A stretch of 6,865 nucleotides of DNA from Clostridiales bacterium (GTDB taxonomy: Bacteria; Bacillota; Clostridia; Saccharofermentanales; UBA5734): the NCBI GenBank assembly GCA_003532195.1, contig DOFA01000144.1, positions 18,428-25,292 of the forward strand, read 5' to 3'. Numbering within the stretch: the first letter of the stretch is position 1; every line of letters begins with the position of its first letter. Shown in pieces: positions 1 through 6,032 of the stretch. Both the position numbers and the translations under genes were made by a program. The notes under the pieces are model-generated. The model searched no databases. It was not told where the DNA came from and was given only the letters and a program-made list of their open reading frames with translations.

Positions 1-1305
1 CATGACGATCATGCCGCCGGAACCCATCATCGACCCGGCCGCGATCAGGTTGTCGTAATCGATCGGCACATCCAGCAGCGAAGCCGGCAGGCAGCCGCCA
101 GACGGTCCTCCGGTTTGAACGGCCTTATAAGCTTTGCCGTTAGGGATGCCGCCGCCGATATCATAGACGATTTCCCGGACGGTCGTCCCCATGGGGATTT
201 CCACCAGGCCGACGTTGTTGACTTTGCCGCCGAGGGCGAAAACTTTTGTGCCCTTGCTTTTTTCAGTGCCCAGCTTGGCGAACCAATCGGCGCCCTTCTG
301 GAAAATCACCGGTATATTGGCAAAGGTTTCCACATTGTTCAGGATCGTCGGTTTGCCGAAAAGGCCTTTGACGGCCGGGAACGGCGGCCGGGGCGTCGGA
401 TTGCCGCGTTTGCCTTCGATCGAGCGCATCAGGGCGGTTTCCTCGCCGCAGACGAACGCGCCGGCACCCAGACGGATTTCGATGTCGAAATCAAAACCGC
501 TGTCAAAAATATTCTGTCCCAGCAAGCCGTAGGCGCGAGCCTGGTCAATAGCCAGCTGCAGGCGTTTGACGGCGATCGGGTATTCGGCGCGGACATAAGC
601 GAAGCCCTGGCTGGCGCCGATCGCATAACCGGCAATGGTCATGGCTTCGACAATGCTGTGCGGATCGCCTTCCAGCACCGCGCGGTCCATGAATGCTCCT
701 GGATCGCCCTCATCGGCGTTGCAGCAGACATATTTCTGTTCATTCTGCTGTTTGGCGGCAAATTCCCATTTCAATCCGGTCGGGAAACCTCCGCCGCCGC
801 GACCGCGAAGCCCGGACTTCTTAACCTCGCTGATGATGTCCGCCGGCGGCATTTTCTGAGTCAGAATTTTCCCCAGAGCCTGGTAGCCGTCTTCAGCGAT
901 GTATTCATCGATTGATTCCGGGTTGATGTTGCCGCAATTGCGCAGCGCCACCCGCAGCTGCTTTTTGAAGAAGATCGATTCCTGAACATTGCGGGCCTGG
1001 TCCAGCGGTATTGAAGTCTGAACCGTCATCAGCCTCTGGACAGGACGTCCGTTCAGCAGATGCTCCTCGACAATATCAGCGGCATCTTCCGGTTTGACCC
1101 GGTAATACATGATGCCTTCCGGATAGACGACCACGATTGGCCCATCCGCGCACAAACCGAAACAACCGGTTTTTAAAACTTTGACTTCACTGGAAAGCCC
1201 TTTGGCCGCCAGCTCCTGCTCCATCTTATCAATGATCGCAGGCGAATCGGATGCGGAACAATCTGTTCCGCAGCAAACCAGGACATGTGCCCGATAAAGG
1301 TCCAT
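1..1305 (-). CDS. hydB: NADH-binding flavoprotein subunit of NuoF/HydB (HndC, HymB) type, 3' end outside window
   Basis: This is the NADH-oxidising, FMN- and Fe-S-containing subunit of a soluble hydrogenase or formate dehydrogenase complex. It passes electrons between NAD(H) and the catalytic subunit. I read 435 codons without a stop; relatives are about 590-625 residues, so the [4Fe-4S] site and C-terminal ferredoxin part lie beyond base 1. Residues 5-90 form a thioredoxin-like [2Fe-2S] domain with likely ligands C11 (or C12), C16, C48 and C52. The 51-kDa flavoprotein domain follows: GRGGGGFPTG (168-177, FMN/NADH loop), CNADEGDPGAF (195-205) and GAFVCGEETAL (282-292). An SLBB-like region comes next, with QTGGPSGGC near the left edge. 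The start is ATG at 1305, 3 bases after the hydC stop, with AAGGAGG at 1314-1320. The N-terminal fusion and the QTGGPSGGC stretch favour a hydrogenase-type protein over respiratory complex I. Family is secure; the partner enzyme is inferred and unseen. Confidence 0.92.
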   Translation of the reverse strand, partial: MDLYRAHVLVCCGTDCSASDSPAIIDKMEQELAAKGLSSEVKVLKTGCFGLCADGPIVVVYPEGIMYYRVKPEDAADIVEEHLLNGRPVQRLMTVQTSIPLDQARNVQESIFFKKQLRVALRNCGNINPESIDEYIAEDGYQALGKILTQKMPPADIISEVKKSGLRGRGGGGFPTGLKWEFAAKQQNEQKYVCCNADEGDPGAFMDRAVLEGDPHSIVEAMTIAGYAIGASQGFAYVRAEYPIAVKRLQLAIDQARAYGLLGQNIFDSGFDFDIEIRLGAGAFVCGEETALMRSIEGKRGNPTPRPPFPAVKGLFGKPTILNNVETFANIPVIFQKGADWFAKLGTEKSKGTKVFALGGKVNNVGLVEIPMGTTVREIVYDIGGGIPNGKAYKAVQTGGPSGGCLPASLLDVPIDYDNLIAAGSMMGSGGMIVM

Positions 1306-1308
1306 GAC

Positions 1309-1800
1309 TTACGCCTCCTTGTACTTCGCCAGAATCGCCGGAATTTGGTCAGGCGTCAGACGGCCGTATACGTCGTCGTTGATCATCATGACCGGCGCCA
1401 GGCCACAGGCGCCAATACAGCGGCAGGCTCGAATCGAAAATTTCTGGTCTTCAGTGCATTCACCGTCTTTGATGCCGAGGACTTCCTCAACCTTGTCGAG
1501 AATGGCCTGGGATCCTTTGACATAACAAGCGGTGCCCAGACAGACGCTGATTTCATACTCACCTTTTGGAACAAGCGAAAAGAATGAATAGAACGAAACA
1601 ACACCATAAACTTCGGCCACAGAAATGCCCAGGCCTTGCGCAACTTCACGTTGAACCTCAAGCGGCAGATAGCCATAGACATCCTGAGATTCCTGCAAAA
1701 CCTGCATCAATGCCTTCCTGCCATCTTTTTTGTGGCGCCCGATGATCTGGCCAAGTTTCGCGAGCTTTTCGTCATGAGTCATGTTTTTTGTGTTTCCCAT
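1309..1800 (-). CDS. hydC: NuoE-like [2Fe-2S] subunit (HydC/HndA type)
   Basis: A 163-residue thioredoxin-fold ferredoxin, the usual small partner of the NuoF-like subunit encoded next. It carries a [2Fe-2S] cluster that relays electrons in NAD-linked hydrogenase or formate dehydrogenase complexes in the cytoplasm. Residues 10-75 form the helical N-terminal part, with the conserved stretch VAEVYGVVSFYSFF (61-74). The cluster ligands are C87 and C92 in CLGTAC, and C128 and C132 in CRCIGACGLAP. C126 is an additional cysteine. Length is normal for the family. The frame stays open upstream to an ATG at 1854, but the start at 1800 is preferred: GGGAGGTGAG lies at 1808-1817 with a 7-base spacer, and the 1854 ATG would sit almost at the predicted transcript start. 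The gene is first in a leftward operon with hydB, and its last codons contain the hydB ribosome-binding site. Confidence 0.93.
   Translation of the reverse strand: MGNTKNMTHDEKLAKLGQIIGRHKKDGRKALMQVLQESQDVYGYLPLEVQREVAQGLGISVAEVYGVVSFYSFFSLVPKGEYEISVCLGTACYVKGSQAILDKVEEVLGIKDGECTEDQKFSIRACRCIGACGLAPVMMINDDVYGRLTPDQIPAILAKYKEA
1314..1320 (-). promoter_or_regulatory. Ribosome-binding site of hydB inside hydC
   Basis: AAGGAGG on the minus strand, within the last codons of hydC, 8 bases before the ATG at 1305. It fixes the hydB start and suggests coupled translation of the two subunits. Confidence 0.8.
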
Positions 1801-1807
1801 GAATTCG

Positions 1808-1817
1808 CTCACCTCCC
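1808..1817 (-). promoter_or_regulatory. Ribosome-binding site that decides the hydC start
   Basis: GGGAGGTGAG on the minus strand with a 7-base spacer to the ATG at 1800. It supports this start over the in-frame ATG at 1854, which has no comparable site. Confidence 0.85.
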
Positions 1818-1869
1818 AACTGTATACAATATCATTATTCGTTAAATTCAGCAATCATAATCTGACAAA

Positions 1870-1896
1870 ATCATACACAAATTTCTTGCAAGTCAA
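1870..1896 (-). promoter_or_regulatory. Predicted sigma-A promoter of hydC-hydB
   Basis: On the minus strand, TTGACT (1891-1896) is followed 15 bases later by TATGAT (1870-1875). Each hexamer matches the consensus at five of six positions, but the spacer is shorter than the usual 16-18. Transcription would start near 1863, giving a leader of about 60 bases. A second TATGAT at 1854-1859 lacks a good -35. I found no Rex-type inverted repeat around it. Confidence 0.45.
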
Positions 1897-1916
1897 GCGA
1901 GTAAAAATGGTATAAT
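1886..1916 (+). promoter_or_regulatory. Predicted sigma-A promoter of the pseudouridine synthase gene, extended -10
   Basis: TTGCAA (1886-1891) and a perfect TATAAT (1911-1916) are separated by 19 bases. TGG directly before the -10 gives the extended -10 motif TGnTATAAT, which can compensate for a long spacer. Predicted transcription start is near 1923, about 27 bases before the ATG. The -35 shares base 1891 with the -35 of the opposite promoter. Confidence 0.6.
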
Positions 1917-1936
1917 TTGGCTATATTTTTCAAATC

Positions 1937-1943
1937 AGGGTGA
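1937..1943 (+). promoter_or_regulatory. Ribosome-binding site of the pseudouridine synthase gene
   Basis: AGGGTGA with a 6-base spacer to the ATG at 1950. It is the only plausible site in the short leader and supports this start. Confidence 0.7.
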
Positions 1944-1949
1944 AGCTGC

Positions 1950-2891
1950 ATGGAACTGACTTATACGGCTACCGCGGCCGACCATGGGTCGCGCGCGGTA
2001 GACGTGCTGATCCGGCGAACCGGAATGTCCCGTCTGTTGAGTAAAAAGATCCGCCTGTACGGGCAATTGACCTGCAATGGCATGCCCTTCCGGATGATCG
2101 ACCCGGTTCGGGCCGGCGACAGGCTGGTTGCGGCTTACAATCCGTCTCCGGACTGCCCGCCAGTCCTGCGCGATGTTCCGGGCGTCCGAATCCTCTATCA
2201 GGACGACTGGCTGCTGGTCGCCGACAAGCCGGCCGGCATGGTGACACATCCTTCCTACCTGCATGACACGGGATCCTTGACCAGTCTGCTGGCAGACTAT
2301 CCGCTGCATCCGGTCACCCGGCTGGACCGCGATACATCCGGGGTGGTGCTAATCGCCCGCAACGGCCACGCGCATTATGTCCTTTCCTGCCATCCGATGG
2401 AGAAACAATACCTGGCCCTGGTCCATGGCAGATTTCCAGCTCCGGACGGCTTGATCCAGATCCCAATCCGCCGGGCACCCGACAGCATCATACTGCGGGA
2501 AGCCGGATCGCCGGGTGCTGATGCCCGGACGGTCTGGCATGAACTGCGTTACTTTCATCAATCAGGCGTATCTATGATCCGATTTACTCTGCTGACCGGC
2601 CGGACACACCAGATCCGGGTTCACACGCTGGCCTGCTCCTGTCCTCTGGTCGGCGACAGCCTGTACGGACTGGCTGCCCTGAAGGGCGGCGGTTATCCGG
2701 CAATTCAGGCGTCCTGCAGCCAGGCGGCGGCAGAAATTGATTTTCTGATCAGCCGGCAGTCCTTGCATGCTTACCGCCTCTGTTTTCATCACCCTGTTAC
2801 CGGACGCGAACAAAGGGTCACGGCGCCGGTTCCGGAAGACTTTCGGCGGCTGCTGCGTCATCTGCTGCTGCGGGAGCGGGCGAATCCTTGA
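1950..2891 (+). CDS. RluA/RluD-family RNA pseudouridine synthase
   Basis: A 313-residue enzyme that isomerises uridine to pseudouridine in RNA. The family modifies 23S rRNA or tRNA; the target cannot be read from the sequence. Residues 13-62 resemble an S4 RNA-binding domain. The catalytic domain begins with ILYQDDWLLVADKPAGMVTHP (from 81), followed by the active-site motif RLDRDTSG (124-131), where D126 is the expected catalytic aspartate. LLTGRTHQIRVH (214-225) and GDSLYG (235-240) are further family signatures. The residue before RLD is Thr123 rather than the common His. About 29 residues lie between LYG and the conserved RQSLHA (269-274), longer than in many relatives. This is the only plus-strand gene here. 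It is divergent from hydC with its own promoter, and its last 74 bases overlap the 3' end of recN. Several rluA-like paralogues exist in Firmicutes, so no specific symbol is given. Confidence 0.93.
   Translation: MELTYTATAADHGSRAVDVLIRRTGMSRLLSKKIRLYGQLTCNGMPFRMIDPVRAGDRLVAAYNPSPDCPPVLRDVPGVRILYQDDWLLVADKPAGMVTHPSYLHDTGSLTSLLADYPLHPVTRLDRDTSGVVLIARNGHAHYVLSCHPMEKQYLALVHGRFPAPDGLIQIPIRRAPDSIILREAGSPGADARTVWHELRYFHQSGVSMIRFTLLTGRTHQIRVHTLACSCPLVGDSLYGLAALKGGGYPAIQASCSQAAAEIDFLISRQSLHAYRLCFHHPVTGREQRVTAPVPEDFRRLLRHLLLRERANP
2818..2891. other. Convergent 3' overlap of recN and the pseudouridine synthase gene
   Basis: The plus-strand TGA at 2889-2891 lies inside recN, and the minus-strand TGA at 2818-2820 lies inside the synthase gene. 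Both reading frames are intact across all 74 bases. First codon positions of the two genes pair with each other. There is no intergenic space for a dedicated terminator, and I see no hairpin followed by a T-run on either strand nearby. Confidence 0.9.
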
Positions 2892-4590
2892 TTTGCACGG
2901 CTTGCTGCAAAAGCTGCTCTGCCAGGCAGCGGGCAGTTTCATCCCCGACCCCGCCGGAGAGCAATCTGGCCAGTTCGAGTTCCCGATCCGAAGCACCGAG
3001 TTCCCGCAACCGGGTTCTGGTCTGATCGCCTTCGGCCGATTTTTCAATCAGATAATGAGCGTCAGCCATGGCGGCAATCTGGGCCAGATGGGTGATGCAG
3101 AAAATCTGGCGACCCCGGGACAACTGCACGAGCTTTTCGGCTACCCGGCCGGCGGTTCGGCCGCTGACGCCGGTATCGATCTCGTCGAAGATCAGGACCG
3201 GGATCTTGTCGGCCTGCGCCAGAATCGATTTGACAGCCAGCATGATTCGCGACGCCTCACCGCCGGATGCGATCCGGACCAGAGGTTTCAGCGGTTCGCC
3301 GGGATTGGCTGAGATCAGGAACTCCACCTGGTCCAGGCCGGACGACGGGAAATGCTGGCTTGAGGAATCGGTTGCCTGAAAATCTACGGCGAAACGCACG
3401 CTTTTCATACCCAGGCCGGCCAGTTCGCGGGTGATCTGCTGTTCCAGCTTGGCGGCGGCTGTCCGGCGGGCTGCGGTCAGGAGCTGGCCAAGGTCGAGCA
3501 GCGACTGGCGTATTGCTTTCTGTTCGGCCTGAAGCTGCGCATAGCGCGCTTCCCCGTCAACCAGCTGCTCCAGGCGCGCTTTCGCTTTTTGGCCAAAATC
3601 CAGCACATCGCGCAGACTGCCGCCATACTTTTTTTTCAGCTTGAACAGTTGATCCTGGCGTTCGTCGATCCGCTCCAGCTCGCCCGGATCACAATCGACG
3701 CTTTCCTGGGCTTTGCGCAGGTCGCCGGAGATATTTTGCAGCGTATAGAGCGTTTCCTGCAGCAGATCCCGCGGTTCGGACAATTCCGGCAAGCTGCGGG
3801 CTGCGCCGTCGATCCGGTTAAGCACCTGGCTTAATCCGGCCAGTATGGTCTCCTCTGAATCGCCATCGAGCAATTCATATGATTCTTCGAGCGCTGCCCG
3901 GATTTTCCCCGCGTTGGCAACCACACGCCGGCGCAGCGCCAATTGCTCATCTTCGCCGATACGGACGCGGGCGCTGTCGATTTCCTGAACCTGGTAATTC
4001 AGCATATCCATCTGGCGTGCCCGTTCGCCCGGATCCTGCCCCAGTTCGCCCATTTGCTGCAGGCACTGCTGATACTCGCGCAAGGCGGCCCAATAGTGCT
4101 GCAGCGGTTTTTCGACAGACTGGGCGCCATAGCGGTCAAGCAGCTGCAGATGGGTGCCCGTCTGAAATATCGCCTGCTGATCGTGCTGGCCATGGATATC
4201 GATCAGGCACGATGACAGATCCTTGAGAACGGAAAGGCTGACCAGCCTGCCATTGACCCGGCAGATGCTTTTACCGCTGGACAGGATCTCCCGGGACAGG
4301 ATCAGGTCTTCGTCTTCCCCGCTCTGCGCATCGGTGAAACCCAGCTGGCTCAGCAGTTCCGGCGGCAGATAGCGATCGGCTTGCTGAAAGACTGCCGTCA
4401 CGCTGGCTTTGTCCTGGCCATGCCGGATGACGTCACGGTTGATCCGGCCTCCGCCCAGAACGCTGATCGCATCGATCAGAATCGACTTTCCGGCGCCGGT
4501 CTCGCCGGTCAGAATCAAAAGGCCGGGGCCGGGCGAAAAGACCGCCTTTTGAATCAGTGCGAAATCCTGGATTTCAATCCGGCTCAGCAT
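2818..4590 (-). CDS. recN: DNA repair protein RecN
   Basis: An SMC-like ATPase of 590 residues that acts early in double-strand-break repair, holding DNA ends and supporting RecA-dependent recombination in the cytoplasm. The N-terminal ATPase half has Walker A GETGAGKS (29-36) and the RecN-typical DIHGQHD (131-137). Residues about 155-390 form the antiparallel coiled-coil region, including ERIDERQDQLFKLKKKYGG (306-324). The C-terminal half carries the ABC signature SGGEASR (442-448), Walker B VLIFDEID (465-472) and the switch His501 in ITHLAQIA. Relatives usually have about 560-570 residues. The extra length here is a tail (571-590) of Ala, Pro, Asp and Glu that lies entirely within the overlap with the pseudouridine synthase gene. 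The start at 4590 is 3 bases after the argR stop. Its ribosome-binding site is weak (GGGA near 4598-4601), so translation is probably coupled to argR. The argR-recN pairing is typical of Firmicutes. Confidence 0.97.
   Translation of the reverse strand: MLSRIEIQDFALIQKAVFSPGPGLLILTGETGAGKSILIDAISVLGGGRINRDVIRHGQDKASVTAVFQQADRYLPPELLSQLGFTDAQSGEDEDLILSREILSSGKSICRVNGRLVSLSVLKDLSSCLIDIHGQHDQQAIFQTGTHLQLLDRYGAQSVEKPLQHYWAALREYQQCLQQMGELGQDPGERARQMDMLNYQVQEIDSARVRIGEDEQLALRRRVVANAGKIRAALEESYELLDGDSEETILAGLSQVLNRIDGAARSLPELSEPRDLLQETLYTLQNISGDLRKAQESVDCDPGELERIDERQDQLFKLKKKYGGSLRDVLDFGQKAKARLEQLVDGEARYAQLQAEQKAIRQSLLDLGQLLTAARRTAAAKLEQQITRELAGLGMKSVRFAVDFQATDSSSQHFPSSGLDQVEFLISANPGEPLKPLVRIASGGEASRIMLAVKSILAQADKIPVLIFDEIDTGVSGRTAGRVAEKLVQLSRGRQIFCITHLAQIAAMADAHYLIEKSAEGDQTRTRLRELGASDRELELARLLSGGVGDETARCLAEQLLQQAVQIKDSPAPAAADDAAAAESLPEPAP
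2849..2872 (+). repeat. 9-bp direct repeat within the gene overlap
   Basis: GCTGCTGCG occurs at 2849-2857 and again at 2864-2872, 15 bases apart and therefore in frame for both genes. It is read as part of the Leu/Arg-rich end of the synthase on plus and as Ala-rich residues of the RecN tail on minus. Confidence 0.75.
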
Positions 4591-4593
4591 TTG

Positions 4594-5085
4594 CTATTCC
4601 CGCTGACGCTGCCGGCGGCCGCTGCTTTGCAGGACAATTTGATTCAGGTTGCGGCTGAGGGCTTCCGCGTCGCCGATATTCCTTGTTGCCACAAATACCG
4701 TATCGTCGCCTGCTATGCTGCCTGCCACTTCCGGCAGCCGCATGGAATCCAGGGCCGAAGCGCAGGCCTGGGCCATCCCCGGCAGGCTTTTGATAATGAC
4801 CAGGTTCATCGCCTGGTTGACATGTACGACGGCTTCCGCGAAGACTTTCATCAGCCGGCCGGATGCTACTTCGCCGCTGCGCTCCATCGGCACATACTTC
4901 TGCTGGCCGTTGCCAGCGGTCACCTTGAGAATGCCCAATTCTTTAATGTCGCGGGATATGGTCGCCTGGGTGACTTCCAGGCCGGCGCTGTTCAAACCGG
5001 CCACCAATTCCTCCTGAATGCCGATGTCGCGCTCGCGAATCAGCTGCAACAGACGGGATTGCCTTTCACTTTTCGACGTTTTCAT
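4594..5085 (-). CDS. argR: Arginine repressor ArgR/AhrC
   Basis: A 163-residue transcription regulator that, with L-arginine as co-repressor, binds ARG boxes to control arginine biosynthesis and catabolism. Family members are about 150-160 residues. The N-terminal winged helix-turn-helix spans residues 1-70, with recognition-helix motif VTQATISRDIKELG (38-51). The C-terminal oligomerisation and arginine-binding domain (about 80-150) contains LPGMAQACASALD (101-113) and GDDT (126-129), whose Asp pair is the expected arginine-binding site. The last residues are polar and basic (SSGRRQRQRE). The start ATG overlaps the nadK stop in an ATGA arrangement, and AGGGGGA at 5093-5099 with a 7-base spacer serves as its ribosome-binding site. 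No arginine genes are in the window; the position between nadK and recN is a conserved Firmicute arrangement and need not mean shared function. Confidence 0.97.
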   Translation of the reverse strand: MKTSKSERQSRLLQLIRERDIGIQEELVAGLNSAGLEVTQATISRDIKELGILKVTAGNGQQKYVPMERSGEVASGRLMKVFAEAVVHVNQAMNLVIIKSLPGMAQACASALDSMRLPEVAGSIAGDDTVFVATRNIGDAEALSRNLNQIVLQSSGRRQRQRE

Positions 5086-5942
5086 TTGGTTTTCCCCCTG
5101 GCCTGGATTTTTTCCGGCAACGTGGCGTAAAAATTATCATTTCCCAGACGGATCAGCGTCAATGATTGCGCAGATTGGCGGATAACAACGGAACTGCCAT
5201 CGCTCAGATAAATTTCCTGGCGGCCGTCGATCGCCAGGAGAGCCTGGTAAGGATAATCACAAATCCTGACGACGACCTGGCTGGTGTCGGCGGCAATATA
5301 GCTGCGGTTATGTAAAGTGTGGGGGCATATCGGGGTGATCAGCATCAGGGACAATTCGGGGTGGATGATCGGGCCGCCGGAAGACAGCGAATAGGCTGTG
5401 GATCCGGTCGGTGTGGAAACAATCAGGCCATCGCCGGGGATTTTGTCGACAATCTCCTGGTTGACAGTCAGTTCCAAAGTCACAATTCTGGATTTGCCGC
5501 CGCGCGAGATCACAGCGTCATTCAGCGCAAATCCCTCCTCGAGCAGCTGCTGGTTGGCGTCAAAGCAGGCGACATCGAGCATCATGCGTTTTTCCAGATG
5601 ATATTTGCTGCTGATCAGCTGCCGGATCGCCGGTTCGAGTGATTCCGGGAGTATTTCCAGCAGGAAGCCGACGCTGCCGAGATTGACGCCGATAAATGGA
5701 ATCAGGGCACAGCCGTCGGCATGGACCGCCGATAAAAAAGTGCCGTCGCCGCCCAGGCACATGAGCAGGTCGCAGGTGGAGTAACTGGCGGAACAGGCTT
5801 CCGGCAAATTGGCCGGTGTCATTTCCTGTACGGCAGGATCAACGACAGCCTGCCCGCCCATCGAGCGGATCAGGCTGGCAACCCGGCGAGATACCGTATA
5901 CGACGGATCTTTGATTGGATTGGAATAGATCCCTATGCGCAT
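5082..5942 (-). CDS. nadK: NAD kinase (ATP/polyphosphate-NAD kinase)
   Basis: Phosphorylates NAD to NADP, the committed step in making the cellular NADP pool; cytoplasmic, usually oligomeric. The 286-residue product has all the hallmark motifs: GGDGTFL (64-70, phosphate-donor/NAD site with the catalytic Asp), GVNLGSVGFLLEI (85-97), LNDAVISRG (140-148) and the glycine-rich DGLIVSTPTGSTAYSLSSGG (171-190). The C-terminal beta-rich domain follows. Length is normal. The reading frame stays open to an ATG at 6023, but the start at 5942 is chosen because MRIGIYSNPIKD is the typical NadK N-terminus and AGGAGGAG lies just upstream. The upstream extension (MQTAGSSG and on) looks non-coding. The gene overlaps argR by four bases and probably leads the nadK-argR-recN transcript, with read-through from dxs possible. 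Confidence 0.96.
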   Translation of the reverse strand: MRIGIYSNPIKDPSYTVSRRVASLIRSMGGQAVVDPAVQEMTPANLPEACSASYSTCDLLMCLGGDGTFLSAVHADGCALIPFIGVNLGSVGFLLEILPESLEPAIRQLISSKYHLEKRMMLDVACFDANQQLLEEGFALNDAVISRGGKSRIVTLELTVNQEIVDKIPGDGLIVSTPTGSTAYSLSSGGPIIHPELSLMLITPICPHTLHNRSYIAADTSQVVVRICDYPYQALLAIDGRQEIYLSDGSSVVIRQSAQSLTLIRLGNDNFYATLPEKIQARGKTK

Positions 5943-5944
5943 GG

Positions 5945-5952
5945 CTCCTCCT
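5945..5952 (-). promoter_or_regulatory. Ribosome-binding site that decides the nadK start
   Basis: AGGAGGAG on the minus strand, ending two bases before the ATG at 5942; measured from its AGGAGG core the spacer is 4 bases, slightly short. It supports the 286-residue product over the longer open frame from 6023. Confidence 0.75.
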
Positions 5953-5994
5953 GTCCGTTCTCCACAGCGATGATTCAATAAGCATTTACCTTCG

Positions 5995-6000
5995 ATTATA
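5995..6000 (-). promoter_or_regulatory. Possible -10 element of an internal promoter before nadK
   Basis: A perfect TATAAT on the minus strand in the roughly 90-base dxs-nadK gap, about 50 bases before the nadK ATG. I see no convincing -35 hexamer at 16-18 bases and no TGn extension, so this is tentative. Confidence 0.3.
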
Positions 6001-6032
6001 CCTGATGAACCGGCGGTCTGCATCTGGATCTA

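Noticed and set aside
115..915. Long plus-strand open frame of 266 codons
   Set aside because: It is the antisense of hydB, whose minus-strand translation carries all the conserved FMN/NADH motifs. The plus-strand product shows no recognisable family and has no ribosome-binding site that I can see.
1840..1896. Possible Rex (NADH-sensing) operator before hydC
   Set aside because: TTGTG occurs on the minus strand at 1876-1880, but no inverted partner half-site lies at the right distance; the nearby similar bases are direct, not inverted.
2904..2945. Hairpin GCTGC...GCAGC downstream of the pseudouridine synthase stop, as a terminator
   Set aside because: The stem is only about five pairs, is not followed by a T-run, and lies within recN coding sequence.
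2767..3312. Plus-strand open frame of 181 codons across the recN C-terminal half
   Set aside because: It overlaps RecN's signature, Walker B and H-loop region on the other strand and has no family resemblance.
4381..5130. Plus-strand open frame of 249 codons spanning the recN-argR-nadK junctions
   Set aside because: Antisense of three well-supported genes; the G+C-rich codon use of the minus strand explains the lack of stops.
5943..6000. Possible ARG box for ArgR autoregulation before nadK
   Set aside because: Only a single TTGAATCA-like half is present (near 5970-5980) and no matching second half.
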